DNA of 64,000 bases from Ianthella basta (GCA_964019415.1 OZ025881.1:4807121-4871120); one strand, 5' to 3'; positions 33,347 to 45,138 are shown, counted from the first letter of the stretch. Notes: generated by a model from the sequence alone, not told the origin. Program-made: numbers and translations.

Positions 33347-33587
33347 TTGCGACTACAAACAGTGAACCAGCCTTTACCTGTGGAAGGTAACTTTACAGCC
33401 ACTGTGTACTCTGTGGAATCTGCTGGAAACACCTCTGATGAGATTGTGGTCACAGTGGTAACAGATCTTGGTGAATCTCCTGCCACCCTTACCAACCTGC
33501 TTACAAGGCCTCTGGAGCAAATGTTGGAAGAGGCTGGAGACATCAATGAGCTAATCTCCTTTACCATTGTGACCACTGAAAGATATG
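33347..33587 (+). CDS. Extracellular linker exon before the HormR domain
   Basis: The exon starts in phase 0 after ttctgtag and ends phase 1 (G/GTATGT). It encodes about 80 residues with FTATVYSVESAGN and ISFTIVTTERYG. No cysteines are present. It is rich in Thr, Val and acidic residues and is not assigned to a known domain. With the preceding exon it may form a SEA-like fold, but that is a guess. Confidence 0.65.
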
Positions 33588-33700
33588 GTATGTACAATAG
33601 AAAGCAGATTATGCAGGCCTGGCTGAATCTTGATCGGTTGCTGAATGTAAATGAATCACAAGTTACATATCCATAAACCTTTCTTTTGCTCACACTCAAG

Positions 33701-33949
33701 ATGGGTGTCCTAAACTGCAAGACTTGTCCTGCAGTAGTGCTGGTCCTGTGACATGGCCTGAAACTGAGATAGGCCAGCTAGCCTCTGTCTCTTGTCCATG
33801 TGGGGTGAGGGACCCATTGATCCAACTGCTGAGAGGCATTCGAAGGTGTGGTGGGACATATGACACTGGTGCTGTTTGGCAGGAGACAGATTGTGGCAGT
33901 TGCCAGTTCAGCAGTACGAGGCTTGCCCTTTGCCAGCTTGCTGAGGTTG
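33701..33949 (+). CDS. Hormone-receptor-like (HormR) domain exon
   Basis: A phase 1 exon with CPKLQDLSC, then GPVTWPETEIGQLASVSCPCG, RRCGGTYDTGAVWQETDC. This is the family B GPCR HormR pattern: WPxTxxG, SCP, RxC, GxW, C. The end is uncertain. The donor at 33946 (GTTGGT) is out of phase with the next exon, whereas 33950 (GTTGAC) fits phase 1 but is weak. The domain lies directly before the GAIN part, as in several adhesion GPCRs. Confidence 0.75.
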
Positions 33950-34023
33950 GTTGACACAGAAGTTTGAGAAGAAAGTTGTGGTGGTCAGCATGCAGTTATA
34001 TGCATAACTGTCACATCATCCAG

Positions 34024-34205
34024 TCACAGCAACTTCACTAGTACATCCACCAACTACACTTCAGGTTGAGAGTCTGGCACAGCTTGCAAGTATTCTTGTC
34101 AATGTCACTGATGACTCTGAGGAGATTGAAAGTGCAGATGTCTCTCTCACTGTGGGACTACTGGATGCTGTCACAAACTCCACCGAAGACTTGCAGAAGC
34201 AGGAT
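34024..34205 (+). CDS. GAIN domain exon 1
   Basis: After tcatccag the exon reads, in phase 1, LVHPPTTLQVESLAQLASIL and VNVTDDSEEIESADV, then a GLLDAV helix. This is the helical subdomain of a GAIN fold with possible N-glycosylation at NVT and NST. It ends in phase 0 before GTGAGT. Confidence 0.78.
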
Positions 34206-34277
34206 GTGAGTAACTACAATCTCTATGTGGGGATGATTATTCATTTGCCCACCGACTACATTCTGCAACTCGTGTAG

Positions 34278-34372
34278 GTTCAAGTAAATATCCTATCAGT
34301 TGTGGGTAATGTGCAGCAAGTGTCTCCTGAAGAGCTGATTTCCAGCCAGGAACAGACAGGGTCATCCACAAG
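34278..34372 (+). CDS. GAIN domain exon 2
   Basis: A phase 0 to phase 2 exon of 95 bases reads VQVNILSVVGNVQQVSPEEL and continues the helical GAIN part. The donor is AG/GTTTGC. The frame continues correctly into the exon at 35481. Confidence 0.75.
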
Positions 34373-35480
34373 GTTTGCTTCTGCTGTTTTACCTCTAAGT
34401 GGCCAAACTGAAGTAATTAACTCATTGTAACACACACTGTATGCTATCATGTTAGTTTTACGGCCCAGTATTGTTACAATTCTTCTTTAGCTATTAAAAT
34501 TATGTTTGGCAGTGTTTGCTACCATTGCCTGACTGGGGCCAAATCTAAGGCATAATTGCATGCAGCTTGGTGAACATTGCAAAAAAATTAGTCCATCTCA
34601 TGCTTCTGCTAGAACTAAGGTGTAATGATATGTGTATATGATGTGATGATGTGTAATGAAACAAATGTCTATAGATTTTCATAGGATCTTCTGCACATTA
34701 CATGAATCAGCCTCAAAAGAATGAAAATGCATATTATGCATAATGTATAGAGCACTACACATGGGAAGTGATACTGTGAGTAGGTGAAGTAAAAATGCAC
34801 TTTCTGAGTCATATTGGAATAGTAAGAGAGACAATGATCAAAGATTACCTCAAGACTTCAGACTCTTTTAATTCATGATGAAGTATTCAGGCTGTCAGAA
34901 GAGATGAATGTCAGTCATTCAAGTATGTGTTGAAGGACAGTAGGCAGCGAGTAGCAAAACAGTACTTCTGCTTGATCAAGCTAAACAGTGTATACAGACA
35001 AGAGTGCTGGTAGTGCTGCTTTGCAAAATGCATGCTGACACTGAAGAAAATTACCATCTGTTGAAATGAGTGTATCAATCCTTGATAAAACCACAAAGAC
35101 AGTTACCTTATACGAGCAAAAGCATTCTCTTGGCCCTATCAGCAATAGTCCTAACATTTCCAGTATAGTGAAGCTAATTGTGCAGTGACCTTGATCCCAC
35201 CACCTATACAGTGTATGTATTTGTGCAATCATTCATGAAATTTGTATGTTCATGTATACGAGGGCTTTACAAAGATGTACATAATTGTGAATTACTCACC
35301 CCATGTACTGTATTACGTACGTACGTACGATCCTACATTCTGCAAACGTTTGTGCACACAGTACATGGTATGCATATATAATATAAGACATTGTATGTCT
35401 AGAATGTGTGCATGTATATACAAGGTGTAATGCCTGGGATCATTGCATAAAATGTCACTGTTTATTCACCTCATGTATAG
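34373..35480. other. Intron within the GAIN domain
   Basis: No coding signal or defined mobile element recognised; AT-rich with short ACGTACGTACG and CATGTATA runs. Confidence 0.5.
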
Positions 35481-35952
35481 AATTTTGGAGGTGGTAGAAG
35501 AGGTACTGAACTTTGTAGAGGTGACTCCTAGACATCCTTTTGAGTTTGCTGCTCCTGACTTTGGTGTTCGAGTGGAAGACCCTCCTGCAGAGTTGCAAGA
35601 AGTGGAATCCTTCACTCCCAACATAACAGACCTGTTTAGCCAAATAAGGAACAGCACTACAGCAAGCATACAAACAGAGGAGATTCCAGAACTGCCATCA
35701 GCCATGGTGTCTCTTGCCTCATCTGTACTGCATACAAATGACAGTGAAAGTAGGCCACAAATAGTTGTATCAATTTACGGACGTGATGCCTTGTTTCAGC
35801 AAAGGCAAAACTTCACTAGAAGGATCAACCGTGAGAGGGAGAGAGTTGGAAGCATTGTTTGTGAGATATCTCTGAGGCAGAATGGCAAAGTGAAGACTGT
35901 TTCTAGTTCTCCAAACAGCAATGTGATACGGCCAAGTTTTATGAAATCAGCG
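35481..35952 (+). CDS. GAIN domain exon 3
   Basis: A 157-codon exon (phase 2 to 0) reads ILEVVEEVLNFVEVTPRHP, then PDFGVRVEDPPAEL and IVVSIYGRDALFQQRQ. The last is the hydrophobic strand (VVSxYxxxxLF) typical of the GAIN beta subdomain. Acceptor gtatag, donor GTAAGC. Several NFT/NIT/NST sites suggest glycosylation. Confidence 0.83.
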
Positions 35953-36055
35953 GTAAGCATGACAGTGTATGGTGTGAAGAGGATGCTTGCAATGTTGGTG
36001 TAGTGATTGTGTTCTACTAACATGCATGATGTTTGCATCCTCTGCTCACATGCAG

Positions 36056-36113
36056 CTTGCTAGAAATCGTGGAAGCAATACAACCTGTCGTTTTTGGAAC
36101 TTCACTGCTGATG
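36056..36113 (+). CDS. GPS motif exon, first half
   Basis: A 58-base exon (phase 0 to 1) reads LARNRGSNTTCRFWNFTADG. CxFWNF is the first half of the GPCR proteolysis site. The partner half is 1.25 kb downstream. Confidence 0.82.
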
Positions 36114-37360
36114 GTGAATAATGCTCCTGGTATTGCATTACTTCGTGCATGTGCGCAGCGTAGTTTGAATGGGTGTTGTACTGTATGTTATTACTGCTTG
36201 ATTAGTTTGACTATAATATTATACAGTCTGCCAAAATGCCCATCTGATCAGCAGTATTGGAACTATACTCATGCACTTCTCTGTGTACTATTTAGCTGAG
36301 GGCCAACTAGCATTGAATTCTACTGTACTTACAGTAATGCCTGCTGACTTGTTCATAATGATATCTACCTAAACTCTATCCAAAACCTACTGGCATGGGT
36401 TATAGTACAGGGGATGCCTACTTTAACTCTATCATAGAGAGTGTCATGTGTCTCTGTTGCCCACACGCTTTCACCCAATCATTTGGGATCTATAACACTT
36501 AAATGCTGACCAATCAGTGTCTTTGTAATAGTTAAATCTTCAGAGACATCAATTGGTCAGCTTTAAGTGTTATAGATCCCAAATGATTGGGTAAGAAGCC
36601 AGCAGCGAATCAGTTTACGTACACGTCCTTGCGTCATCACACGTCTACCAGAAGTAGCTAGCTACTCTGACAATGGAGGAGAAAACGTTGTGTGATCATA
36701 GACCCTACTATGGTGTGATTAAGGTCTCAAGTTGGGGTTGTTCATCTCGCAGTGGACGTTTCCTACAGTGGATGCAGCGCATCAGCTAAGCCTAAGCTTA
36801 CTCACTATCAACCACATTAGCCACAGCGTTTCCCAAAGCCGTGTACTTAGCTACCAAAGCCTCTTCCCTGCATAGATTGTAACCAGCTGCAGTTCCAATT
36901 TCTTGGCTCTGGTTCGTAGCCAGATTGTTGCTGTACCCTGTTTATCAACGTAACAAGTAAGCGGGGTGACTTGTGCATTGTATTGTATGTTATGGCACTA
37001 CAATTGTTATCACAGCTGCAGTTCTGTTCAGCTGCAGGGATCTACAGGATTTAGACACCCGATATCTAAATGATTTAGATCCTGCGTGAAATACAAGAGA
37101 AAGTCTACGGGTTTTAGAAACATCGCTTAGAACGCCCATTACCACGGTAACAGGATCTATGAAGATTTAGAGCACTCAGCACTCGGGCGCTTTGTGCCCT
37201 CATGCCTCGTGCTCTAAATCTCAGAGACACCTCTTTGTAAGCATTTAACTATTACGTAGTATGTCTATGTATCACTTTTACATACAATATAGTCATTAGA
37301 ATTAATAGGACTCATTGCACCCTTTGCTCCTGTAAACTCTCAGCTATTCCTACAATGCAG
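36114..37360. other. Intron splitting the GPS motif
   Basis: It contains a fold-back at 36473-36592 and a GC-rich hairpin at about 37160-37225 (TTTAGAGCACTCAGCACTCG ... CGTGCTCTAAA). No exon seen. Confidence 0.55.
36473..36592. repeat. Fold-back MITE (120 bp)
   Basis: Arms ACCCAATCATTTGGGATC and its complement extend to about 42 bp on each side (36473-36514 and 36551-36592) with a short loop. No coding capacity. Confidence 0.8.
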
Positions 37361-37464
37361 ATGGATTTGGTGCTTGGGATGGCCTCAACTGCAGAGTGCT
37401 CCGTGAAACTGCAGAGGAAGTGGATTGTGGTTGTGATCATCTCACTCATTTTGCCATTCTACTG
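37361..37464 (+). CDS. GPS motif exon, second half
   Basis: The phase 1 exon reads GFGAWDGLNCRVLRE, then VDCGCDHLTHFAILL. CxC followed by HLT is the canonical GPS autoproteolysis site (cut between L and T) that releases the tethered agonist THFAILL. Acceptor aatgcag, donor GTTAGT. Confidence 0.88.
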
Positions 37465-37648
37465 GTTAGTGACAGTTCACAAGAAGTGCTTGAACAGGCT
37501 ATGATTATATGTACATATGAATATTCTAACCATTAGCTACAACCTTCAGCTATAATGCAGATAATATATAATATATCCTGTGTTCACTCTCTCAATGCTA
37601 AATCTCAAGCAAACATTCAGCACTGTCTCCCTCCACTAATCACTGCAG

Positions 37649-37773
37649 GACATCAATCCCAATCCCCCCACCCCTGGTCCAAATGATGCTGCTCTCACTG
37701 GTGTGTCGTACATTGGCACTTTACTCTCCATTGTTTGCCTCGCCATCACCATCATCACCTATCTTGGACAGCA
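37649..37773 (+). CDS. 7TM exon 1 (TM1)
   Basis: The exon reads DINPNPPTPGPNDAALTGVS and then one hydrophobic helix, YIGTLLSIVCLAITIITYL. SYIG and SIVCL fit the TM1 signature of adhesion receptors (ISYVGxxxSxxCL). Phase 0 to 2. Confidence 0.86.
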
Positions 37774-38129
37774 GTGAGTACTCAGTTTGCTAAGATACAC
37801 TGCACAGCTTGCAATATGCAACACCTTGCAAATTGTGGGATATAGCTAGAGGCTAGTCTGCATGGAATAATTATAAGGGGTAGGGAGTAGACACAAAGCA
37901 TTCACCACACATGCAGGCATATTCCATGACAATGTTACATATGATGTGCTTCACAAGGCACGTCAGCAGACTGCAAGATGTAGAAATTGGTGAACATTGT
38001 TATGTAATTCTATAAGAATTATTGTTAATTAATGTACCGTGGTGTAATACTGGGGATTTGATATATGTACCAGGTAGAGACATATACCATGTAACCATCT
38101 CAAATGGCTTGTTTGCATGTCCTGTTCAG
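37774..38129. other. Intron
   Basis: No exon or defined repeat. Acceptor tgttcag. Confidence 0.5.
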
Positions 38130-38392
38130 GAGCCTGAGACAGACTGTCCATGCAAAGCTGCTAGTCAACCTCTGCTTTGCTCTGGTGGGCCTGTACAGCT
38201 CCTTCATCATCAGCACGTTCTCAACTGGCGTTCCTGTGCTCTGTGGGATGTCCTCTGCACTCATGCACTACTTCTTCCTGGCTGTGTTCTTCTGGATGGC
38301 AGCAGACGCTATCCAGCTGCACAGGAAACTGGTCACTGTGTTCAAACCAGACATCAAGTGGTACTTTCCCACTGCCATGGTAGTATGCTGGG
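38130..38392 (+). CDS. 7TM exon 2 (TM2, TM3, start of TM4)
   Basis: After a phase 2 start the exon reads SLRQTVHAKLLVNLCFALVG (TM2), then LCGMSSALMHYFFLAVFFWM (TM3, with the cysteine that pairs with extracellular loop 2 and the HYFFLAVFFWM block typical of family B2). It ends in TM4 (WYFPTAMVVCWG). Donor G/GTACGT. Confidence 0.9.
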
Positions 38393-38474
38393 GTACGTTG
38401 GCACAGGAAGAAGTACAATTATAGTATTGTTCCTACATTCATGTACATGCTCCTCCCCATTATTGTTCATGCAG

Positions 38475-38541
38475 CGGTTCCCATACTCATTGTGGTGCTA
38501 TCCTTTGCTCCACGTTATCAGAACTATATCCATCCAAAGTT
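38475..38541 (+). CDS. 7TM exon 3 (TM4 and extracellular loop 2)
   Basis: A 67-base exon (phase 1 to 2) reads AVPILIVVLSFAP and then YQNYIHPK. It completes TM4 and enters extracellular loop 2. Donor TT/GTAAGC. Confidence 0.85.
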
Positions 38542-38642
38542 GTAAGCACCACAGATAATGCATTCAAACTGCATGCAAAAGATTTGCTGACTAATTTGAA
38601 TTTTGAACCTATTGCTTCCCTCTCTTTCTGTCCATTTTACAG

Positions 38643-39423
38643 CTGCCGCGTATACAGCTATTCTTTCTGGATTGGCCTGCTCGTACCCTTTTGCATCATC
38701 TACATTATGAACTGGGTCATATTCATTCACATCTTTGGTAGTCTTGTCTTCAGGCCCAATGTTAGGAAGGATACAAGCACTAACGCAAACCTTCGCAAAC
38801 TGAAGCAGAACTTTATGATTGCTCTGGGACTGTCTTTACTCTTTGGAATGGGTTGGGCCATTGGACTTCTTGCCAGTAGTGATCTCCCTGCTGCAGTGCG
38901 CTATCCTACTGAGTGGATCTTCACCTTGGCGACTGCTTTCCTTGGAGTTTACCTGTTTGCAATGTATGTTCTAAGGTCTCAAGAAGCACGTAAATTTTGG
39001 AAGAGGTGGTTCTTATGCCAGAGCAAGAAGAAGCCTTCTGTATCGAGTACCAGCACTCCCAGCAGGACACGATGGGGATCAGTTGCTAGCACTGTCAGAG
39101 CATGGGGAAGACGTCTGACACCAAGCAGACTAACACGAGCTAGTGCTGTTAGCAGCATCCTGACTCACAATCCACCCTCCACCGTCAACCAGCCATGCCC
39201 AACCTCCAGCACAGCTGGAAGGATGGATGTCATCAACTCCTCTGGCGCTGAACCGTTGTCTGTATTTGAAAGTGCCACTGTAAGGGTCACATGTCCAGAT
39301 CAGTCACTGATAGAGGCAGAAATGGTCCAGAAAGTCGACCCAGACAGAGAGTCCATCAAAGAGGATGCCATATTGGTCAGCTCAAGTCTGTCTGGTATAG
39401 AAGAGGAGAGTGCTACATTGTAG
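38643..39423 (+). CDS. 7TM exon 4 (TM5-7 and cytoplasmic tail), receptor C-terminus
   Basis: The terminal coding exon. CRVYSYSFW supplies the loop 2 cysteine. TM5 is IGLLVPFCIIYIMNWVIF, TM6 is FMIALGLSLLFGMGWAIGLL and TM7 is WIFTLATAFLGVYLFAMYVL. The cytoplasmic tail of about 130 residues is basic, then Ser/Thr-rich, and ends in EEESATL before TAG at 39421-39423. It signals presumably through G proteins, as other adhesion GPCRs do. No canonical AATAAA is seen in the first 300 bases after the stop. Confidence 0.92.
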
Positions 39424-42400
39424 AGAACATAAAGAGTGAAAGGCCTTACATAATTTCACTGTAATCTAACTTTATTTCGTAGATAGCTGGCATTATACAT
39501 GCTATCCATTGCTCTAAACATTGCAGTCATTTGGACATTCATTAGAATAATTTAGTGTTTTTTGAGTGTGTAATGCATAATTTCTTACTTTTTTCAATGA
39601 CTGCAGTTTGAAGCCATTTCTCAATGGCAGATAGTGCAAACAATAATACTGTGACCGTGTGTGTGGGTATTTACTATCCTTCAGTGTGTTAAATTTGGCC
39701 ATAGGGTGTACTCCTATGTGGCAAGTGAGCGCACATGCACTGGGATACTATAACTATCATTATCTTATATAAGTGTTTTCCAGAAAACAAGAAGAGATGT
39801 AGCTATTGACAGCATTGTGTCTCCACACAATCTCATGTACCATAATATACTGGTATAATAGTGAATTAGCAAGGATAATACAGTGTCCAGCATGGCATGG
39901 ACAATTAAGAAATATTTGGCCACGTTTTCGCCTTTGTGGGTTCGGTGTATTACACATTGTGACATCACTGCTCGGTGAAAAATGGCGCCGTCTGGTGTCG
40001 TCGCAATTGGCTACTCTTTCAACATCACGATGGGCTAGTCTGTCACTGTGTCGCTAGGGATAGTGCCTTATAACGAGTGTATACTCCTGTACAAGGATCT
40101 TCTTATCTTAGATGATTTGATGCATGACAAGATTTTGGACACCAGAAGTAGTTGCTTCAGTACAGAGGTGAGTGCTCTATCATTGCAATGTGCTTATGCT
40201 TCCTTAGGTAGTGGCATATTTCACCTAATACTGTCAAACATAGATAGCTATTGTGTACTACATACACTTTGAGCCTAATACTCAGAACCTCTGCGTTCTA
40301 CTAAATAGTTCTGGATGTGTTTATGGACTCGATCACTGCAGAATACTTTTACAGATGCTTGTCTGCAACATACAGTATATAACATATATATGGTTAGGAT
40401 AGGGCTCGTTCCTGTTTCTTGATGCTGGTAAGGTGGGAGACATACTATGCTGCAGTAGCTAGGTGACATTCATGGCAGTGGCTGTCCATCAGCCTTGTGT
40501 GTGAAACCAGTGCTGATTTGAATTTGATGCAGGCTGAGGCAAAGTAGTGAATGAGTAGGTGTCCTTTCCATGTTTGCATTGACATTAATAATGTTATTGC
40601 TAAAGCAATTGTTATTCTTGTGCCTCTCTGGGAGTGTTTGCAGTCAAAGCAGATAGCCATGATTGTCAAACACCCAACAGTGATTGAGTTGTGGTTGAAA
40701 CATTTGGCTAATCTTCTTGTTCAATCCTTAATTGCTGCGTGTTTTGTTTGCCAAATAGCTCCCAGACACATTTAGTCACATAGAATGTGGCTCTTCCACA
40801 TCTTCCAGTACTTCTATGTAAATTGCATAATACTAATATGAAATGATGCAATTACATAGTAGAAGTTTTTGCACTTAGCTTTAGGTAGAGGTGCACTTTG
40901 CTTCAGGTCTATTTACATGTGAAGTGCCCACAGCATAGGTAACAGACACTGTATCACTGTGGAGTGTCTATAAGTCTGACCCTGCCATTTCTCTTCACCC
41001 CATACTGTGGTATACATGTTTCATGTTCATCTTATCATGGCCATTTGTCCAATGGTCATGTTGGGAATCTTGTGTATTAGAAATGGACTGAATTTACCCA
41101 AGCATGATATTGAAAGTGTGAACATCAAATAAAGTGTATATGTGATGGGTCTATAACATGAGGTCTACAGCAGGTTGGCTAAATTGAAATTGTATGTGAT
41201 CTAATTATGACGCCTTTGATAGTGAAAGTGCTGGTGGGTACACTGAGTCTTGTAGGAGTGCATGATAGCAGGCTGCCTCCCCCCTCCCCCTCCGTCCAAT
41301 CAAAGGTACAGCGCAATTAGCCTTAGTGCTAACTATTAGCATACAAAGGCATTACCATACTACACTGAATACTTGCCATTTGATGTGATTGATGATTGTT
41401 TTCTTTTATTGCAATTCTCAACCATAACACAGTTGTGTGCGGCTCTTTAGTTCACTATTATATACTCATCTTATAGGAGCCGACGTCTGGGCAGAAAAGT
41501 GAGACATAATTGCACACCTGGGATCTGTTGTTGTGATATAGGCAAGATGATATGTGTATGCAAGTGCACAGACTGGATGTATGTACATATTCACATACTG
41601 ATGTTACAATTACGTAGTATTACAAATAATATTATGGCAACTAAATAATATCTTGTGTTGTGGACATGACCAATAGTACCTCAGTTGGAACATTCTTATG
41701 TTGAGCGCATGGAAATGTAGTGACGGTTGTGTGCATATTGTTGAGTAACTGCATAGAACATTGCCCCAGCCTTGAATGAAAGTGCAAGTCACAGAGATTA
41801 TCACAGAGAATGGTTATGAGAATGATTGGAGCAGGAAGTGTAGCAGATAATGAATAGGAGATACTTCGATGATTCAGACACTGCAGCCTTCATCAGCTGC
41901 TAAGACTGCATAGAAAAATGAGATGCTGGTGTTACAGTATAAATAAGTCTGGTAAGGGAAACATCAATGGTGGTGTGAAATTGCATCCAGTACATTAAAA
42001 TAGCAATCAATCAGAGTAAATTAAGTAAGTCCAGTGTTGAATATTTTTCAAGTCTTGTGGTTAATAGTTCCAGTCCAGTTGAGTAATGGACTGCATACTT
42101 GATGGAGGCCACAATCCAGATTCATTGGAAGGGTTGTCCCCTGGATCTGTATATTCTCCTATTCCAGTACCCATGGCCGCCTTGATGCTGGATGCTAGAG
42201 GCTAGATCTACTACTAAACTTCACTAGCCAAAACTTGAATGCCAATTGATGAAATATGCACTACTACTACTACTATAATACTTACTATTTATTACATACA
42301 GTCATGTATGATGTAGAGACTCATCACTGAGTAAAATATCAATGAATGTTCAGGAGTGCAATGTGATAGCCAATCAATCAATTACTTAATAATTAGTGAA

Positions 42401-42550
42401 CTTTGCTAGCCAACAAGTATTTCGAGTTAAAAACTCGTGGGGCTGCCGCCCCAACTCGAAATACTTGCTCCCTTCGGTCGCTGCTCTGTCACTCATGATT
42501 GGTAACACATGACATTGTGTCATACACCTCAGTGACAGTACACATACACC
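39424..42550. other. Intergenic region after the receptor
   Basis: No gene recognised on either strand. It contains a degenerate hammerhead-like core on the minus strand at about 41865-41896, a CCCCTCCCCC run at about 41280, and a small hairpin at 42415-42470 (fold-back H1). Confidence 0.5.
42413..42490. repeat. Hairpin repeat H1, copy 1
   Basis: CAAGTATTTCGAGTT, GGGGCTGCCGCCCC and its complement AACTCGAAATACTTG form a compact hairpin followed by CTCCCTTCGGTCGCTGCTCTG. Related copies are at 54617-54668, 54890-54940 (partial) and, inverted and diverged, about 29912-29985. Confidence 0.7.
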
Positions 42551-42571
42551 ACTAGTCACCAAACATAGCTA

Positions 42572-42601
42572 CATGACACACACACACACATACACATGTG
42601 C

Positions 42602-42653
<52 letters not shown>

Positions 42654-42765
42654 TGCACGCACGCACACACATACACATGTGCAAACACACAGACACAGAC
42701 ACACACACACACACACACACACACATCACACACCACACACGCACACACCACACATGCACAGAGAA
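42572..42765. repeat. (CA)n microsatellite
   Basis: Almost 190 bp of CA dinucleotides with a few CG and CT interruptions. Open frames of alternating Thr-His or Cys-Val here are artefacts. Confidence 0.95.
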
Positions 42766-42984
42766 ATCTCCAGCAAAGACAGACACATGACTGCTTACAC
42801 CACATGCATTTACCGTGAATATTCACAGAAATATAATGTACCAAGGAACCCACAGTCGCCAGAGTAGCTAGTGGTCTGTGATGGCAAAAGCTACGTACGT
42901 TTGCTACAGCGCAGTACGCGTGGGCCAGGTTCTGAAGAGCATTTAGAAGGGCAACCGTGCGAGCTAAGCTTTTCAACGCTAGAA

Positions 42985-43310
42985 ATGGTTGAAGAATGTT
43001 AGTGTCAACATATCACGGCGCTCACCAGTTTCTACGTTACTCCTGTCATGTGTTCCAGGCGGCGGAGTGAAGTCCTCCGAGGCGGGCGCGGCCATTATCG
43101 AAGAAGGCGCGGGCGAAGTCGATGACCTGTTGGGCGCTGTCTCGAAGCTATCTCTTTGTCCGTCCACCAGAAGTGCTGTAGGAGTCTGTTCCAGGATCAG
43201 AGGCGGAAGAGAACGTCCAAAGTTCGCTAAGACGTCGTTTCGAAGCCGGTTTTCAAAGTCCCTTGGCCTTGCACACGGTCTACTTCCGGCCGAATAAAAT
43301 GGCCGACAAT
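42985..43310 (-). other. GC-rich coding-like segment, pair member 1
   Basis: A GC-rich island. The minus strand has an open frame (DFENRLRND, SLPPLILEQTPTALLV) that aligns with a shifted frame at 55270-55470 (DFKTGLQT, LLPSKVVEQATTPPLV). The shared flank is AAGCCGGTTTTCAAAGTCC and GGCCGACAATATAAATTC. No function is recognised. It could be an exon of an unknown gene or part of a mobile element. Confidence 0.4.
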
Positions 43311-43388
43311 ATAAATTCCCTATACCCAATACTTCGCCCAATACATTCGATATAAATGTAAGCATTGACGCACAACCGTAGGTTGGCG

Positions 43389-43389
<1 letters not shown>

Positions 43390-43421
<32 letters not shown>
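43390..43421. repeat. (TA)n microsatellite
   Basis: About 32 bp of TA dinucleotides. Confidence 0.9.
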
Positions 43422-43424
<3 letters not shown>

Positions 43425-43454
43425 AACATGAAGCCATATGAAAACGTCAATTTG

Positions 43455-43490
43455 AAAACAATATAGGGGCTGCCTGCGGCAGCCCCTAAA
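43455..43490. repeat. GC-rich hairpin
   Basis: GGGGCTGCCTGCGGCAGCCCC forms a short perfect stem. It resembles the centre of the H1 hairpins. Confidence 0.6.
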
Positions 43491-43580
43491 AATGCCAGGT
43501 TGCACTCATCAACATTCGTTGCTATTTATACATATTGATGGATCTTGAGCTCTATGTCATACATGTTCATGTGTGTACTA

Positions 43581-44015
43581 ATTACTTCTTGCTCAAGTTG
43601 CCCTGCTGATGCCATGTGTTTGTGTATACATAGTAGCTTCATCTGAGAATGACCATGGCAATGCCTGCAGCCCTAGGCCTGGCAAAGCTAATTAAAGGTG
43701 TTGTGCTTATGTCTTCCAGTTATGGCTTATATGTTGAACCTAACCAAGGACATGGGGACATAAACATGGTAATGATATTAGATTTGTGTAGGTCTTATGA
43801 CATGATATGTTCATTTCCCAAAGTGGGGCATACCATACAAAGGCTATAATAAGTATCCTGTCCTGTCATGTATGTCTCCATGCTATACTGAGGTGCTTTG
43901 CTGGGTATGGCTCATACAGTACCTTGTAACTGGCTAATGGACTTGTGTAGGGATGGGCCCTCTGGTCCATAGGAGCTTGTGCCTCATTCATAGAAGAAGT
44001 CGTCAACAGTAGAGA
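43581..44015 (+). repeat. Dispersed direct repeat R2, copy 1
   Basis: It begins ATTACTTCTTGCTCAAGTTG and continues through GGCAAAGCTAATTAAAGGTG and GGACATGGGGACATAAACATG to GAAGAAGTCGTCAAC. Copies lie at 45139-45530 and 47579-47900 in the same orientation. No coding function. Confidence 0.75.
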
Positions 44016-44864
44016 AAATCATATTATAACAGAACATGCATGAACTATTCATGATTTGAAATAATTAATTATATTGTATTTACAGTGTAATATTATAGTG
44101 TATAATATATTTATAGTGCTAGATTAAAGGATAATTGCTGCGTAGAAATGGTTGAGAAGGATAGGATAATAAGCGTAAGCATAGCAAGGCCCGATGGAAG
44201 GGGCCACGTCTGAAGACAAGGCCCAATGAAAGGAGCTACGTCCGAAGATCTTAAAGGCAACCTAGTCGTTTCAAAGGTCTACAGATGGCCTATTGACCAC
44301 ACTTTCTCCTGATTCCTATATACTCACACTAGTCTATTAAGTTAATTCATTACCTGTCATGTCATTGGCTGTCACTCACCTAAAGTACAGCAATTCCCTG
44401 TACATTGTACCCAATCACTTTCCAAAGTTCTATCTACCACTGAAGAAGACAATTGCAACTACAAGATTGATACTGATACTGTAGAGGCTCATAGTTGTGT
44501 TGATGATACACTATTACGAAATTCTTGAGCAAGACGCAACTGGTAATGATAAATCAAATGCAGGACGTTTCAACCCGGAGGTAATAGTCAATGCGTACAT
44601 GATAAAGGGGGTGAGGTGAGAGGTGGCTATTTGCAGTATAACATTAGTGTAACAACATCAAAGACTCTCTAGTGCACAAAATACTGTGATCTCATTGGTT
44701 AAGTTACAAAACCAGGGATAAACAACTGTAGAGAGTGGATTGGCTATTTACAATAACCGTGATGATGTAATGACAAGTGATGTCCTAATGTGGCCTAGTG
44801 TGGGCTGGGTGTGTTACAGTTAATATTGTAAAGTTACATAAAAATACAGACAAGAAAGTAAATT

Positions 44865-45138
44865 AAAAGAACAAAGGAGTACACATAAGAGAAAAGCATC
44901 ACAGGCTGCTCGTACCCAACTTGTTCTTTTCATATTATTTTTCATATAATTCTCCTCCCACAGAATACCTTGCTCCTAGCACATGACACAGGGCACCTAT
45001 GGACCCAAGTCGTGTATGAGGACTCGCATACGAATGTGAAGGACTAGGATCTGAGCACTGATGGCAATCCGATAAGTACAGCACTGGAGTGGGTAGGAAA
45101 TTTGTCTTCCTCGTGTATTAAGATACCCCGATGCCACC
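44865..45138 (-). repeat. Dispersed repeat family R1, inverted copy
   Basis: GGACCCAAGTCGTGTATGAG, GACTAGGATCTGAGC and TCCGATAAGTACAGC match 28790-29000 in the same orientation and 16085-16230 inverted. It abuts the second R2 copy. Confidence 0.65.

Noticed and set aside
42569-42976. Long Cys-Val and Thr-His rich open frames on both strands
   Set aside because: They are translations of the CA microsatellite, with no non-repeat homology or splice context.
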